Source: Bradyrhizobium manausense (lineage in GTDB: Bacteria > Pseudomonadota > Alphaproteobacteria > Rhizobiales > Xanthobacteraceae). Taken from it: DNA of 64,000 bases. Below are positions 7,896 to 18,110 of the stretch, one piece after another. The DNA is taken from contig NZ_JAFCLG010000001.1 in assembly GCF_018129685.1 (NCBI RefSeq), positions 248,001-312,000 of the forward strand. Reading direction: 5' to 3'. The number at the start of each line of letters is the position of its first letter. Position 1 is the first letter of the stretch. The position numbers were made by a program, and so were the translations under genes. Under the pieces are notes generated by a model. It did not search any database. It had not been told where the DNA came from and saw only the letters and a program-made list of their open reading frames with translations.

Positions 7896-8950
7896 CGGTC
7901 CGCCCCCACAAGTCGCCCGCGGACGGTCCGTGCGATCGCCTGCGGCGCCGCATCGGGGATTGCAAAGCACGAGCTCGCGTTGATCTCGCAGAGAACGTAG
8001 GTGTCGGCACCGCGCGCATCGCATGGTCCGTAAAGGAAATCCGCGTCCCAGATGACCGGCAGCGTCGCCTCGTCGATGGCCAGCAGCTCCATCATCTGCG
8101 GCGTCCATTCGCGCTCCATCAGCCGCCGCAGTGCCTGGAATTGCGGTGCATCGGGGCCGTGCATGATGCGTGGCCCCGGCTGCGCCTCAGGCGAGTCCGG
8201 TCCTTGCGGCGGCGGCGGGATCAAGGCCCTGATCAGTTGATGGCCGAAGCCTGCGACCCTGGCGCCGCTCATGTAGCAACGGATCATGCCGTCGGGCAGG
8301 CGCGGTTGAAACGGCTGATCGATGATGCAGCCGCCCCAGCCAAAATACGGCTCGCATCGCGCGATGAAGGCATCGAGCGGCATCTCTTCGGGAAGGCTGC
8401 CGCGTAGCGCATGGAGGACGCGAACCGTCGCCATCGCGTTCGGCAGCATCTCGACCTTCCAGACGCCCTGGCCGCCATTGCCGCGATTCTGCTTGAGCAC
8501 GCGCGGGCCGCCTGCGGAGAGGCGCTGAGGAAATTCCGCCCGAAACGCGGCCGCGGTGTCGTAACGATGGGTGTCGGCCCCCCAGCCAAGATGCCGGGTC
8601 CGGTAGAGCACCTCTTTGACGCCCATCTTCAGGATGACATCAGGGTGCGCGCTCACCCACGGGCCGTGCGCGGCGATGTCGCGCAGCAGCGCATCCAGCC
8701 CGGCGCGCGTCTTGCCCTGATGGATCGGATCGACCCAGACCAGCACGCCGTCGACCGCGAGTAATTGTTCCCGGACGGCATCGGCGAAGCTTTCGTCGTA
8801 GATCGCCGGCTGCGCGTCGATGCCGGCGGCGGCGAGGGCCTCGAAGACGCGAACGAAACGACTGGTCTGCGGGGTGGTGTTGCCGCGCGCTTCGGCGTCG
8901 CCCCGCGAGACAATGGCTACGGAATATCGATGAGGGGATTGGGTGTCCAT
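7892..8950 (-). CDS. Cj0069-family ATP-grasp-like protein
   Basis: Soluble 352-residue protein related to Cj0069-type sequences with an apparent ATP-grasp layout: an N-terminal Rossmann-like segment (YSVAIVSRGDAEARG), a central glycine-rich loop (RVLKQNRGNGGQGVWKVE) fitting an ATP-grasp phosphate loop, and a C-terminal acidic region (DADFLYGP ... YVLCEINASS) resembling the Mg-binding D/E-x-N end of the fold. The substrate is unknown. The ATG at 8950 is supported by GGAG upstream; a longer start at 9022 lacks support. It lies between the Co/Ni importer and exporter genes, but a metal link is only positional. Confidence 0.72.
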   Translation of the reverse strand: MDTQSPHRYSVAIVSRGDAEARGNTTPQTSRFVRVFEALAAAGIDAQPAIYDESFADAVREQLLAVDGVLVWVDPIHQGKTRAGLDALLRDIAAHGPWVSAHPDVILKMGVKEVLYRTRHLGWGADTHRYDTAAAFRAEFPQRLSAGGPRVLKQNRGNGGQGVWKVEMLPNAMATVRVLHALRGSLPEEMPLDAFIARCEPYFGWGGCIIDQPFQPRLPDGMIRCYMSGARVAGFGHQLIRALIPPPPQGPDSPEAQPGPRIMHGPDAPQFQALRRLMEREWTPQMMELLAIDEATLPVIWDADFLYGPCDARGADTYVLCEINASSCFAIPDAAPQAIARTVRGRLVGADR

Positions 8951-9070
8951 GCGCAAGCTCCACGAATTGCGTGCTGCGCAGACTTGGACCGAAGTCTCAC
9001 GGGGAGTCTGCTTTGTCCCCACCGCGGCATTCTATGTGGGATCGACGGGAGACCGCAAGGCGCGCCGTGC

Positions 9071-10144
9071 TCACAACATCAATTCGTGCACGCCCGTCCA
9101 TCCCGTATACAGGCCAACAAGGACGATCAGGACCGCCGAGACATAGGGCGCGCGGTGGGCGTAGCGGCTGAAGCCGCTCCAGTGGCGCTCGACATGCCGC
9201 AGGCTGAGCGCCGCCAGCACGCCGGCAGACACCATCGTGATCGCAAGACCGATGCCGAAGGACAGCACCAGGACGAAGCCGAGGCTGAACTGCTTCAGCT
9301 GGATGCAGAGCAGCAGCACGGTGATTGCGGCGGGGCAGGGGATCAGTCCGCCGGTGAGGCCGAACAGCACGATCTGTGCCGTCGTCACGCTGCGCCCCGC
9401 GAAGCGCTTGCGGATGTCGGCGGCATGCGCGCGCGCATGCGCGTCGTCCTCGTCGCCGAGATCCATGTGGTCGTGATCGTGCTCCCTAAACAGGAGTTCG
9501 GCGGAGCAGCCTGCCAGCGCGACGCGTGCCTTGAACGCGTGCGGCTCGGGGATCTCCGCGATGCTTTCGAGATATCCGTCGCGGGCGGCGAACGCAAAGG
9601 TCTGCTCCGAGCCGTCCTGGCGGATCGTGGTCACCTCAATGTTTTCGGCAGCAGGAAGCGCGCCATTCTCACTTCGGATCCGCCAGCGCGGCGGCACGCC
9701 GTCCTCGAACACGTCCAGCAGGAATTGCGAGCCGGCAAGCGAGACGGATTGCGACTCGTCATGATGGTGATGATGGTCATGTTCGTGGTTCTGGTCCCGC
9801 CACGTGCGCCAGACCATCCAGCCGGCGATGCCGATGATGATCCCGGCGGAGACCAGCTGCAGCCACGCCTCGCTGCGTTCGCCCGACAATTCCCGGCCGA
9901 AATACAGCCCCGCAAGCGCGATCGCCCAGACGATCGCGGTATGGGAGATGGTGGCCGACAGGCCGAGCAGCACGGCCTGGAGCACGGTGCCTCTGACGGC
10001 GACGATGAAGGCGGCCATCATCGTCTTGGAATGGCCGGGCTCGAGACCATGCAGCGCGCCGAGCAGGATGGCGCTCGGCACGAACAGCCATGCGTGTGCG
10101 CTGCTCTGCTGGAGCAGATGAGACAGGTCGGTCATGGCGTTCAT
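9071..10144 (-). CDS. rcnA: Nickel/cobalt efflux transporter, RcnA/NicO family
   Basis: Inner-membrane exporter of Ni2+/Co2+, 357 residues. The NicO signatures are HGLEPGH at residues 32-38 and GLTGGLIPCPAAITVLL at about 262-278. Between the halves is a histidine run at 120-128, then a soluble module of about 80 residues (133-213, containing DVFEDGVPPRWRI and a proline-bounded IPEPHAF segment), then a second His/Asp-rich stretch (222-240). The inserted module is much longer than the His-rich loop of E. coli RcnA. The ATG overlaps the stop of rcnR (ATGA), so regulator and pump are translationally coupled. Confidence 0.9.
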   Translation of the reverse strand: MNAMTDLSHLLQQSSAHAWLFVPSAILLGALHGLEPGHSKTMMAAFIVAVRGTVLQAVLLGLSATISHTAIVWAIALAGLYFGRELSGERSEAWLQLVSAGIIIGIAGWMVWRTWRDQNHEHDHHHHHDESQSVSLAGSQFLLDVFEDGVPPRWRIRSENGALPAAENIEVTTIRQDGSEQTFAFAARDGYLESIAEIPEPHAFKARVALAGCSAELLFREHDHDHMDLGDEDDAHARAHAADIRKRFAGRSVTTAQIVLFGLTGGLIPCPAAITVLLLCIQLKQFSLGFVLVLSFGIGLAITMVSAGVLAALSLRHVERHWSGFSRYAHRAPYVSAVLIVLVGLYTGWTGVHELML

Positions 10145-10419
10145 TTCAAATAGGTTCGGACGACGTCGATGAGGTCGGCGGCGCCCTTGGCCTTCTCGGG
10201 ATCCTTTTCATGCGCGGGATCCACGACATGATGGCGGATATGGTCTTCCAGGAGCTCGGTCGTGAGGCCGCTGATCGCGCCCTTCACCGAAGCCACCAGC
10301 ATCAGCACGTCGGCGCAGCCGATCTCCGACTCCAGCGCGCGCTCGACGGCCTCGAGCTGCCCCTTGATGCGGCGAACGCGTCCGATGAGCTTCGACTTGT
10401 GCTTGATGGTGTGCGACAT
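10141..10419 (-). CDS. rcnR: RcnR-type Ni/Co-sensing repressor (CsoR/DUF156 family)
   Basis: All-helical 92-residue metal sensor that represses rcnA until Ni or Co binds. Counting from the ATG at 10419 places H3, C35, H60 and H64 exactly at the four positions used by E. coli RcnR to bind Ni/Co; the formaldehyde sensor FrmR lacks the His3/His64 pair. The DNA-contacting N-terminal helix is basic (KHKSKLIGRVRRIKGQ). A longer in-frame start at 10560 would add 47 unrelated residues and would put the operator inside the coding region. It is first in a two-gene operon with rcnA. Confidence 0.92.
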   Translation of the reverse strand: MSHTIKHKSKLIGRVRRIKGQLEAVERALESEIGCADVLMLVASVKGAISGLTTELLEDHIRHHVVDPAHEKDPEKAKGAADLIDVVRTYLK

Positions 10420-10428
10420 CTTTATAAG

Positions 10429-10446
10429 ATAGGGGGGTACCCTATA
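10429..10446 (-). promoter_or_regulatory. Probable RcnR operator
   Basis: A G6 tract flanked by an inverted repeat, ATAGGG (10429-10434) and CCCTAT (10440-10445), lies ten bases upstream of the rcnR start. CsoR/RcnR/FrmR-family regulators recognise A/T-flanked poly-G palindromes of this kind, so this is probably the autoregulatory site controlling rcnR-rcnA. Confidence 0.7.
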
Positions 10447-10836
10447 TGGGTCAAGACGCGCGCGACGAATCGCGATGCGGCTTCCAGCACACGCCGACTC
10501 GGGTCGTGGTCGCTGCGCGATCCCAGCATGATCGCGCGCCAACGGGCGCGCGCCGTCCAAAGTAAAATCAAAGGTTGCAAACTGTCACATTCGCGAGGGT
10601 ACCTAAGTAGGCAAACCCGTGGCTTCCCGGTAACGATCGTGCTTTCCCGGCAACATTCCTGTGCGATTTAACAGTTATCGCGGTCCGTTCGCATCGGCGC
10701 CGCTTTTTGGCCACACCTGAACATGAATAAAATCGCTCAAATGTTTGAGGGGCTGGCTGGCCCGATCGCAGGCTGCAGGAAACGCCAAGGTCGATTCAAA
10801 TCTTGGGCCTGATGTTCCTGAACTGACAACGGTTAG
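10447..10836. other. Long leader/intergenic region upstream of ilvD
   Basis: No convincing gene is seen. The stretch contains a GC-rich hairpin near 10530-10555 (GCGCGCC-AAC-GGGCGCGC), two similar copies of TTTCCCGG followed by T/CAAC at about 10623-10653, and a short palindrome CTCAAA-TG-TTTGAG near 10736. It presumably holds the ilvD promoter. No leader peptide rich in Ile/Val/Leu codons was found. Confidence 0.4.
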
Positions 10837-10890
10837 CCAAGGAAACTGCCCCAAGGAAACTGCCGCAAGGAAACTTGTCCGGGAAACTGG
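10837..10890 (+). repeat. Tandem 14-bp repeat just upstream of ilvD
   Basis: CCAAGGAAACTGCC occurs twice in perfect tandem (10837-10850 and 10851-10864), followed by a degenerate third copy (GCAAGGAAACTTGTCC, 10865-10880) and a partial fourth (GGGAAACTGG). Each unit contains an AAGGA core, so several Shine-Dalgarno-like elements sit within 60 bases of the ilvD start at 10896. It may be replication slippage or a translational control element. Confidence 0.75.
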
Positions 10891-10895
10891 TCGCG

Positions 10896-12620
10896 ATGGA
10901 CGCCAAGACCAACATCAAGCAGAGGCTGCCGAGCCGTCACGTGACGGAGGGCCCTTCGCGCGCGCCCCATCGCTCCTACTTCTACGCCATGGGTCTGACC
11001 ACCGAGCAGATCCACCAGCCCTTCGTCGGCGTCGCCTCGTGCTGGAACGAGGCCGCGCCCTGCAACATCGCCTTGATGCGTCAGGCGCAGGCGGTGAAGA
11101 AGGGCGTCGCGTCCGCCGGCGGCACGCCGCGCGAATTCTGCACCATCACCGTCACCGACGGCATCGCCATGGGCCATGACGGCATGCGCTCCTCGCTGCC
11201 GTCGCGCGAATGCATCGCCGATTCGGTCGAGCTGACGGTCCGCGGCCACGCCTATGACGCGCTGGTCGGCATTGCCGGCTGCGACAAGTCGCTGCCGGGC
11301 ATGATGATGGCGATGGTCCGCCTCAACGTGCCCTCGATTTTCATCTATGGCGGCTCGATCCTGCCGGGTAATTTCCGCGGGCAGCAGGTCACCGTGCAGG
11401 ACATGTTCGAGGCCGTCGGCAAGCACTCGGTCGGCGCCATGTCGGACGAGGACCTCGACGAGATCGAGCGTGTGGCGTGCCCCTCGGCGGGCGCCTGCGG
11501 TGCGCAGTTCACGGCCAACACCATGGCGACTGTCTCCGAAGCCATTGGCCTTGCGCTGCCTTACTCCGCCGGTGCTCCGGCACCGTATGAGATCCGCGAC
11601 GCGTTTTGCATGACCGCGGGCGAGAAGGTCATGGACCTGATCGCATCCAATCTGCGGCCGCGCGACATCGTCACCCGCAAGGCGCTCGAGAACGCGGCGG
11701 CCGTTGTCGCCGCCTCCGGTGGCTCGACCAATGCTGCGCTGCACCTGCCGGCGATCGCGCATGAGTGCGGCATCAAGTTCGACCTGTTCGACGTCGCCGA
11801 AATCTTCAAAAAGACACCTTATGTCGCGGATTTGAAGCCGGGTGGCCGTTATGTCGCCAAAGACATGTTTGAAGTAGGTGGCATACCGCTTCTGATGAAA
11901 ACGCTGCTCGACAACGGATTTCTCCACGGCGACTGCATGACGGTCACCGGTCGAACGATCGCCGAAAACCTCAAAAGCGTGAAATGGAATCCGCACCAGG
12001 ACGTGGTGCACCCGGCAGACAAGCCCATCACCGTCACCGGCGGTGTGGTCGGTCTGAAGGGCAATTTGGCGCCAGAAGGTGCGATCGTGAAAGTCGCGGG
12101 CATGTCCAATCTGAGGTTCACCGGTCCGGCGCGCTGCTTCGACCGGGAAGAGGACGCCTTCGAGGCCGTCCAGAACCGCACCTACCGCGAAGGCGAAGTC
12201 ATCGTAATCCGCTATGAGGGCCCCAAGGGCGGCCCCGGCATGCGGGAAATGCTCCAGACCACTGCGGCGCTGACCGGCCAGGGCATGGGCGGCAAGATCG
12301 CGCTCATCACCGACGGTCGCTTTTCCGGCGCCACGCGCGGCTTCTGCATCGGCCATGTCGGGCCTGAAGCCGCCATCGGCGGTCCGATCGCGCTGCTCGA
12401 GGACGGCGACATCATCGAGATCGACGCGGTCGCCGGCAGCCTTAACGTAAAATTGAGTGACGCTGAGCTGGCTCAGCGCAAGACCAGATGGCGCCCCCGC
12501 GCGACTAACCATACGTCGGGTGCGCTCTGGAAATATGCTCAGCAGGTTGGACCGGCGGTCGATGGGGCAGTCACCCATCCAGGCGGCGCGCACGAGAAGC
12601 AGTGCTATGCGGACATCTAG
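10896..12620 (+). CDS. ilvD: Dihydroxy-acid dehydratase
   Basis: Cytoplasmic Fe-S enzyme converting 2,3-dihydroxy-3-methylbutanoate (or -pentanoate) to the 2-oxo acid in valine, isoleucine and leucine synthesis. The 574-residue protein carries the cluster-binding cysteine segments GCDKSLPGM and CPSAGACGAQFTANTM and the C-terminal GGKIALITDGRFSGATRGFCIGHV signature region. The ATG at 10896 gives the usual start (MDAKTNIKQRLPSRHVTEG). An upstream TTG at 10875 is possible but unlikely. The last 14 bases overlap the next gene. Confidence 0.96.
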   Translation: MDAKTNIKQRLPSRHVTEGPSRAPHRSYFYAMGLTTEQIHQPFVGVASCWNEAAPCNIALMRQAQAVKKGVASAGGTPREFCTITVTDGIAMGHDGMRSSLPSRECIADSVELTVRGHAYDALVGIAGCDKSLPGMMMAMVRLNVPSIFIYGGSILPGNFRGQQVTVQDMFEAVGKHSVGAMSDEDLDEIERVACPSAGACGAQFTANTMATVSEAIGLALPYSAGAPAPYEIRDAFCMTAGEKVMDLIASNLRPRDIVTRKALENAAAVVAASGGSTNAALHLPAIAHECGIKFDLFDVAEIFKKTPYVADLKPGGRYVAKDMFEVGGIPLLMKTLLDNGFLHGDCMTVTGRTIAENLKSVKWNPHQDVVHPADKPITVTGGVVGLKGNLAPEGAIVKVAGMSNLRFTGPARCFDREEDAFEAVQNRTYREGEVIVIRYEGPKGGPGMREMLQTTAALTGQGMGGKIALITDGRFSGATRGFCIGHVGPEAAIGGPIALLEDGDIIEIDAVAGSLNVKLSDAELAQRKTRWRPRATNHTSGALWKYAQQVGPAVDGAVTHPGGAHEKQCYADI

Positions 12621-13431
12621 GCGTGCCATTGTTGCGTTTGTGTTGGGGGCTACCGCGCTGGCCACGCCCGCGCTCGCCTTCGACGGTGCGCCGGTCAACC
12701 CCAAGGATGCGACCATCTCCGTCGTGACCACCATGCCCGGTGCTGCGGGCGCGGTGCGCAAGTCGGTGCCGCCGGTCGCGACCCAGGAAACCTCGCTCAG
12801 CGCGCTGCAATATGCCGCCGAGGGCGGTCATCCCATCGCGCAGTGGAAGCTTGGCCGCATGTACGCCAGCGGCGAGGGCGTCGCCCAGGACGATGTGCGC
12901 GCCTTCGACTATTTCACCCGGATCGCGAATGCGCATGCCGAGGACAGCCCGTCGGCGCCGCAGGCGCAGGTCGTGGCCAACGCCTTCGTCGCGCTCGGCC
13001 GCTACTACCTCAACGGTATCCCGAACTCGAAAATCAAGGCCGACCCTGACAGGGCGCGGGAGATGTTCTCCTATGCCGCCTCCTATTTCGGCAATGCGGA
13101 CGCCCAATACGATCTCGCCCGGCTTTATCTGAAGACGCCGGATGCCTCGCGCGAGGATTTCCGCTATGGCGCGCGCTGGCTCGGCCTCGCCGCCCAGAAG
13201 GGCCAGCACGAGGCCCAGGCGCTGCTCGGGCAGATGCTGTTCAACGGCGACCGCCTGCCGCGGCAGGCCGCGCGCGGCCTGATGTGGCTGACGCTTGCGC
13301 GTGACAGCGCCGGTACCGACGAGACCTGGATCAAGGAAAACTACAACCGCGCCTTCGCCAAGGCGTCGGATGACGACCGCGCCATGTGCCTGCAAATGCT
13401 GGAACAGTGGGTGCAGGGCCGCCGCGAGTAG
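12607..13431 (+). CDS. ExoR-like periplasmic Sel1/TPR-repeat protein
   Basis: Exported 274-residue protein with a cleavable signal peptide (about 22 residues, ending TPALAF) and Sel1-like helical repeats (ALQYAAEGGHPIAQWKLGRMYASGEGV; YDLARLYLKTP; ALLGQMLFNGD). The repeat order, the RYYLNGIPNSKIKADPDRA segment and the C-terminal NRAFAKASDDDRAMCLQMLE closely recall ExoR of Sinorhizobium, the periplasmic inhibitor of the ExoS-ChvI two-component system that controls exopolysaccharide and motility. The match is from recognition, not alignment. The ATG at 12607 overlaps the ilvD 3' end, suggesting coupling. Confidence 0.78.
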   Translation: MRTSRRAIVAFVLGATALATPALAFDGAPVNPKDATISVVTTMPGAAGAVRKSVPPVATQETSLSALQYAAEGGHPIAQWKLGRMYASGEGVAQDDVRAFDYFTRIANAHAEDSPSAPQAQVVANAFVALGRYYLNGIPNSKIKADPDRAREMFSYAASYFGNADAQYDLARLYLKTPDASREDFRYGARWLGLAAQKGQHEAQALLGQMLFNGDRLPRQAARGLMWLTLARDSAGTDETWIKENYNRAFAKASDDDRAMCLQMLEQWVQGRRE

Positions 13432-13445
13432 AACGGCAACGTCGG

Positions 13446-13543
13446 TGCCGTAGGGTGGGCAAAGGCGCCTTGGCGCCGTGCCCACGATCTCTCTCCGCAA
13501 CTTACGAGTGGTGGGCACGCTTCGCTTTGCCCACCCTACGGCA
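13446..13543. repeat. Palindromic intergenic repeat with perfect 19-bp ends
   Basis: The 19 bases at 13446-13464 (TGCCGTAGGGTGGGCAAAG) are the exact reverse complement of 13525-13543. Between them is a second partial palindrome (GTGCCCACG / AGTGGTGGGCACG). Elements built on GTAGGGTGGGCAAAG are dispersed between genes in Bradyrhizobium-type genomes. Here it lies between the convergent ExoR-like and xth genes and could act as a bidirectional transcript end. Confidence 0.8.
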
Positions 13544-13583
13544 GTCGCAACTGCCGCTCGCTCCCACCAACTCCGCGCAAGAC

Positions 13584-14381
13584 CTACGCCGCCTCGAGAT
13601 CCAGGTCCGCCCACACCGGCACGTGGTCCGACGGCTTCTCCCAGGCCCGCACATAACTGTCGATGCCGACATTGGCGAGCCTGTCGCTCGCCTGCGGCGA
13701 GAGCAGCAGATGGTCGATGCGAAGGCCGTGGTTCTTCTGCCAGGCCCCGGCCTGGTAGTCCCAGAAGGTGTAGAGCCCGCCCTCGTCGGTGACGGCGCGC
13801 AGGGCATCGGTCAGGCCGAGGCCAAGCAGCGACTGAAAGCTCTCCCGCGTCTCCGGCTTGAACAGGGCGTCCTCGGTCCAGGCGGCGGGATTGTGGACGT
13901 CGCGGGCATGCGGGATGACGTTGAAGTCGCCTGCGAGGATGAGCGGCTCCTCGGTCTTGAGGCGCTCTTTCGAATACTCAAGAAGCCGCGACATCCATTT
14001 GAGTTTGTAAGGATATTTGTCTGATCCGACCGGATTGCCATTGGGCAGATAAAGACAGGCGATGCGCAGCACGCCGTTCTTGAGCGTCACCACGCCCTCG
14101 AGGAAACGGGCATGCGCATCCTCGTCGTCGCCTGATAGCCCCGACTTGGTCTCGTCGAATTTGAGCTTGGAGAGCAGGGCGACGCCGTTGAACGTCTTCT
14201 GCCCGTGCGTCACCACGTTGTAGCCAAGCGCCTCGATCTCGAGCCGCGGAAACGCCTCGTCGACGCATTTGATCTCCTGCAGGCAGACGATGTCCGGCTG
14301 ACATTCCCTAAGCCAGGTCAGCAGCAGATCGATCCGCTGCCGGACCGAGTTCACGTTCCAGGTGGCAACTCTGATGGGCAT
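13584..14381 (-). CDS. xth: Exodeoxyribonuclease III
   Basis: AP endonuclease / 3'-5' exonuclease of base-excision repair, 265 residues. Motifs in order: ATWNVNSVR at the N-terminus, CLQEIKC (catalytic Glu), ILAGDFNVIPHARDV (Asp/Asn pair), the LRIDHLLLSP segment and the C-terminal SDHVPVWADL carrying the catalytic Asp-His. The ATG at 14381 gives MPIRVATWNVN, the standard start. A nine-residue upstream extension is unlikely. Confidence 0.95.
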   Translation of the reverse strand: MPIRVATWNVNSVRQRIDLLLTWLRECQPDIVCLQEIKCVDEAFPRLEIEALGYNVVTHGQKTFNGVALLSKLKFDETKSGLSGDDEDAHARFLEGVVTLKNGVLRIACLYLPNGNPVGSDKYPYKLKWMSRLLEYSKERLKTEEPLILAGDFNVIPHARDVHNPAAWTEDALFKPETRESFQSLLGLGLTDALRAVTDEGGLYTFWDYQAGAWQKNHGLRIDHLLLSPQASDRLANVGIDSYVRAWEKPSDHVPVWADLDLEAA

Positions 14382-14518
14382 GGGCTGAGGCTCCGGACCA
14401 GGGGCCACGGTTAGAACAAACCGCTAACGTCTCCGTCAAGGACGCCGCAAAATCTCCCACAAAATTAACCCGGCTTAAGCCGGCCCCAGGTCATTGATAC
14501 GCAAAAGGCTCCTTGGGA

Positions 14519-16849
<2,331 letters not shown>

Positions 16850-16877
16850 AAAGCTAAAAGCTTTGCCTGCGACAACG

Positions 16878-17651
16878 TCAGTACTTGGCAACGACCGGAC
16901 CGCCAAAGCGGTAGTTGACGCGGACAGTGCCCAGATCAACGTCCTGCCGGATGCTGTGAACTGAGGTCAGCGTGGGGCCGCCAAACGCCGGAAGGGTGTT
17001 CAGGGTGACGTCGTTACGCCCCATAAAAAGGTGGTCGTACTCGGCAGCGATAGACCAGTTCGGCGCAAACCCGAACTCAACCCCTGCGCCAATGGCGCCG
17101 CCCCACCGCGTTTCGGTGCCTTCCCACAGGTTCACTCCGGTCGCGGGGGCCTGGAGGTTGTATTTGTCGCGCACGACCGCAGCGCCTCCCTTCAAATACA
17201 GAAGAACCGAATTGAAGGCGTAACCGACTTGGCCAGTGAACAGGCCAAACGAATCGATCTTGGTGACGTCGCTGACTCCCCCGGCAAGGGCCGAAAGGTT
17301 CGGATTGCTGCCTCGGAAATTTGCCCAGTTGCCTTGCGCTTCGACGCCCAAGACCCAGTCGTTCGCCTGCCAGCGATAGCCGACCTGGCCACCAACTGTG
17401 CCGCCGGTGGCGTCGTGACATCCCTCCGCCTGCGAGGGCACAACCGGCCCAAGGAAATTGGTCAGGTCCCAACATTTGTGCGAGGAGCCGCCGCCGCCAT
17501 TCAAACCGACATAGAAGCCGGTCCAGTTGTAGACCGCGACAACTGCGGGAGGTGCCTTTGTATAAGGCCTTGCCGCGAGATCTGCGGCCGAAGCCTCACT
17601 TGCCATGAGAGCGGATATGGCTGCCAACACCGACAATGCGAGCTTCATCAT
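16878..17651 (-). CDS. Outer-membrane beta-barrel protein (Omp25/31-like porin family)
   Basis: Predicted eight-strand outer-membrane protein of 257 residues. A signal peptide (MMKLALSVLAAISALMASEASA) precedes the usual rhizobial mature start ADLAARPYTKAPP and the NWTGFYVGLNGGGG strand. Later strands show alternating hydrophobics (VGGQVGYRWQANDWVLGVEAQGNW; LFTGQVGYAF; IAAEYDHLFMG), and the protein ends VRVNYRFGG with a terminal aromatic KY. It is convergent with the histidine kinase. Its first 116 coding bases and upstream sequence belong to the block repeated at 21.6 kb. Confidence 0.87.
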   Translation of the reverse strand: MMKLALSVLAAISALMASEASAADLAARPYTKAPPAVVAVYNWTGFYVGLNGGGGSSHKCWDLTNFLGPVVPSQAEGCHDATGGTVGGQVGYRWQANDWVLGVEAQGNWANFRGSNPNLSALAGGVSDVTKIDSFGLFTGQVGYAFNSVLLYLKGGAAVVRDKYNLQAPATGVNLWEGTETRWGGAIGAGVEFGFAPNWSIAAEYDHLFMGRNDVTLNTLPAFGGPTLTSVHSIRQDVDLGTVRVNYRFGGPVVAKY

Positions 17652-18031
17652 GCACCTGCGATATGCACCTGCGATTTGCGACCCGGGAACGATACACTTG
17701 AGCGTCTCTTCAGGCTGTGTCGCCAAGGCCACACCCGGACCCAAATTCTTTACCGGCCGCCCATTCTCGCCCAACCCGCGATCCGCGGGGAAGGCGGGCG
17801 CTTCGGGGCCCTGCCGATCATCGCGCTGACCGCCAATGCTTTCCCGGAAGACATGAAGATCTGCCGCCAGGCAGGTATGTCGGACTTTTTGGCCAAGCCG
17901 CTGCGCAAGCCTGCACTCGCGGCTGCACTGCTGCGTGCACTGGATGGCCGCGTGATGACCACTGATGCACCGCTTCAGCCGGAGCTCATGCCTGACGAGG
18001 TGGAGTGGACGAGGCAGATGACGGGGCTTAG
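17536..18031. repeat. Composite direct repeat, copy A (barrel-gene 5' end plus kinase 3' end)
   Basis: This block contains the first about 116 coding bases of the barrel gene (minus strand), its upstream region, and then a copy of the histidine kinase 3' end (plus strand). The same parts in the same order and orientation recur at 21634-22115. Landmarks shared by both copies include GACAACTGCGGGA, CTTCATCATGCACCTGCGAT and GGCCGCCCATT.TCGCCCAA. Confidence 0.85.
17788..18031 (+). pseudogene. Duplicated receiver-domain fragment of hybrid kinase (copy A)
   Basis: This sequence is nearly identical to 16598-16849, the last part of the hybrid kinase: it encodes [40 protein letters not shown] and the tail [12 protein letters not shown]. 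It retains the conserved receiver Thr and Lys positions but not the phospho-acceptor Asp, and has no start codon of its own. Ten bases present in the kinase (GACGAGGAAA) are missing near the end and the kinase stop is absent, so the frame runs on. Non-functional gene fragment. Confidence 0.82.
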
Positions 18032-18110
18032 GTCGGTGGTCAGATCGAAATTTCACCGCCGACAGTCGTTCGGTGCGGACTTGCGGGGCAAAAATCGGTC
18101 TGTTGCCCTG

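Noticed and set aside
10833..12761. 642-codon open frame opposite ilvD
   Set aside because: Antisense shadow of ilvD with biased composition; ilvD itself is unambiguous.
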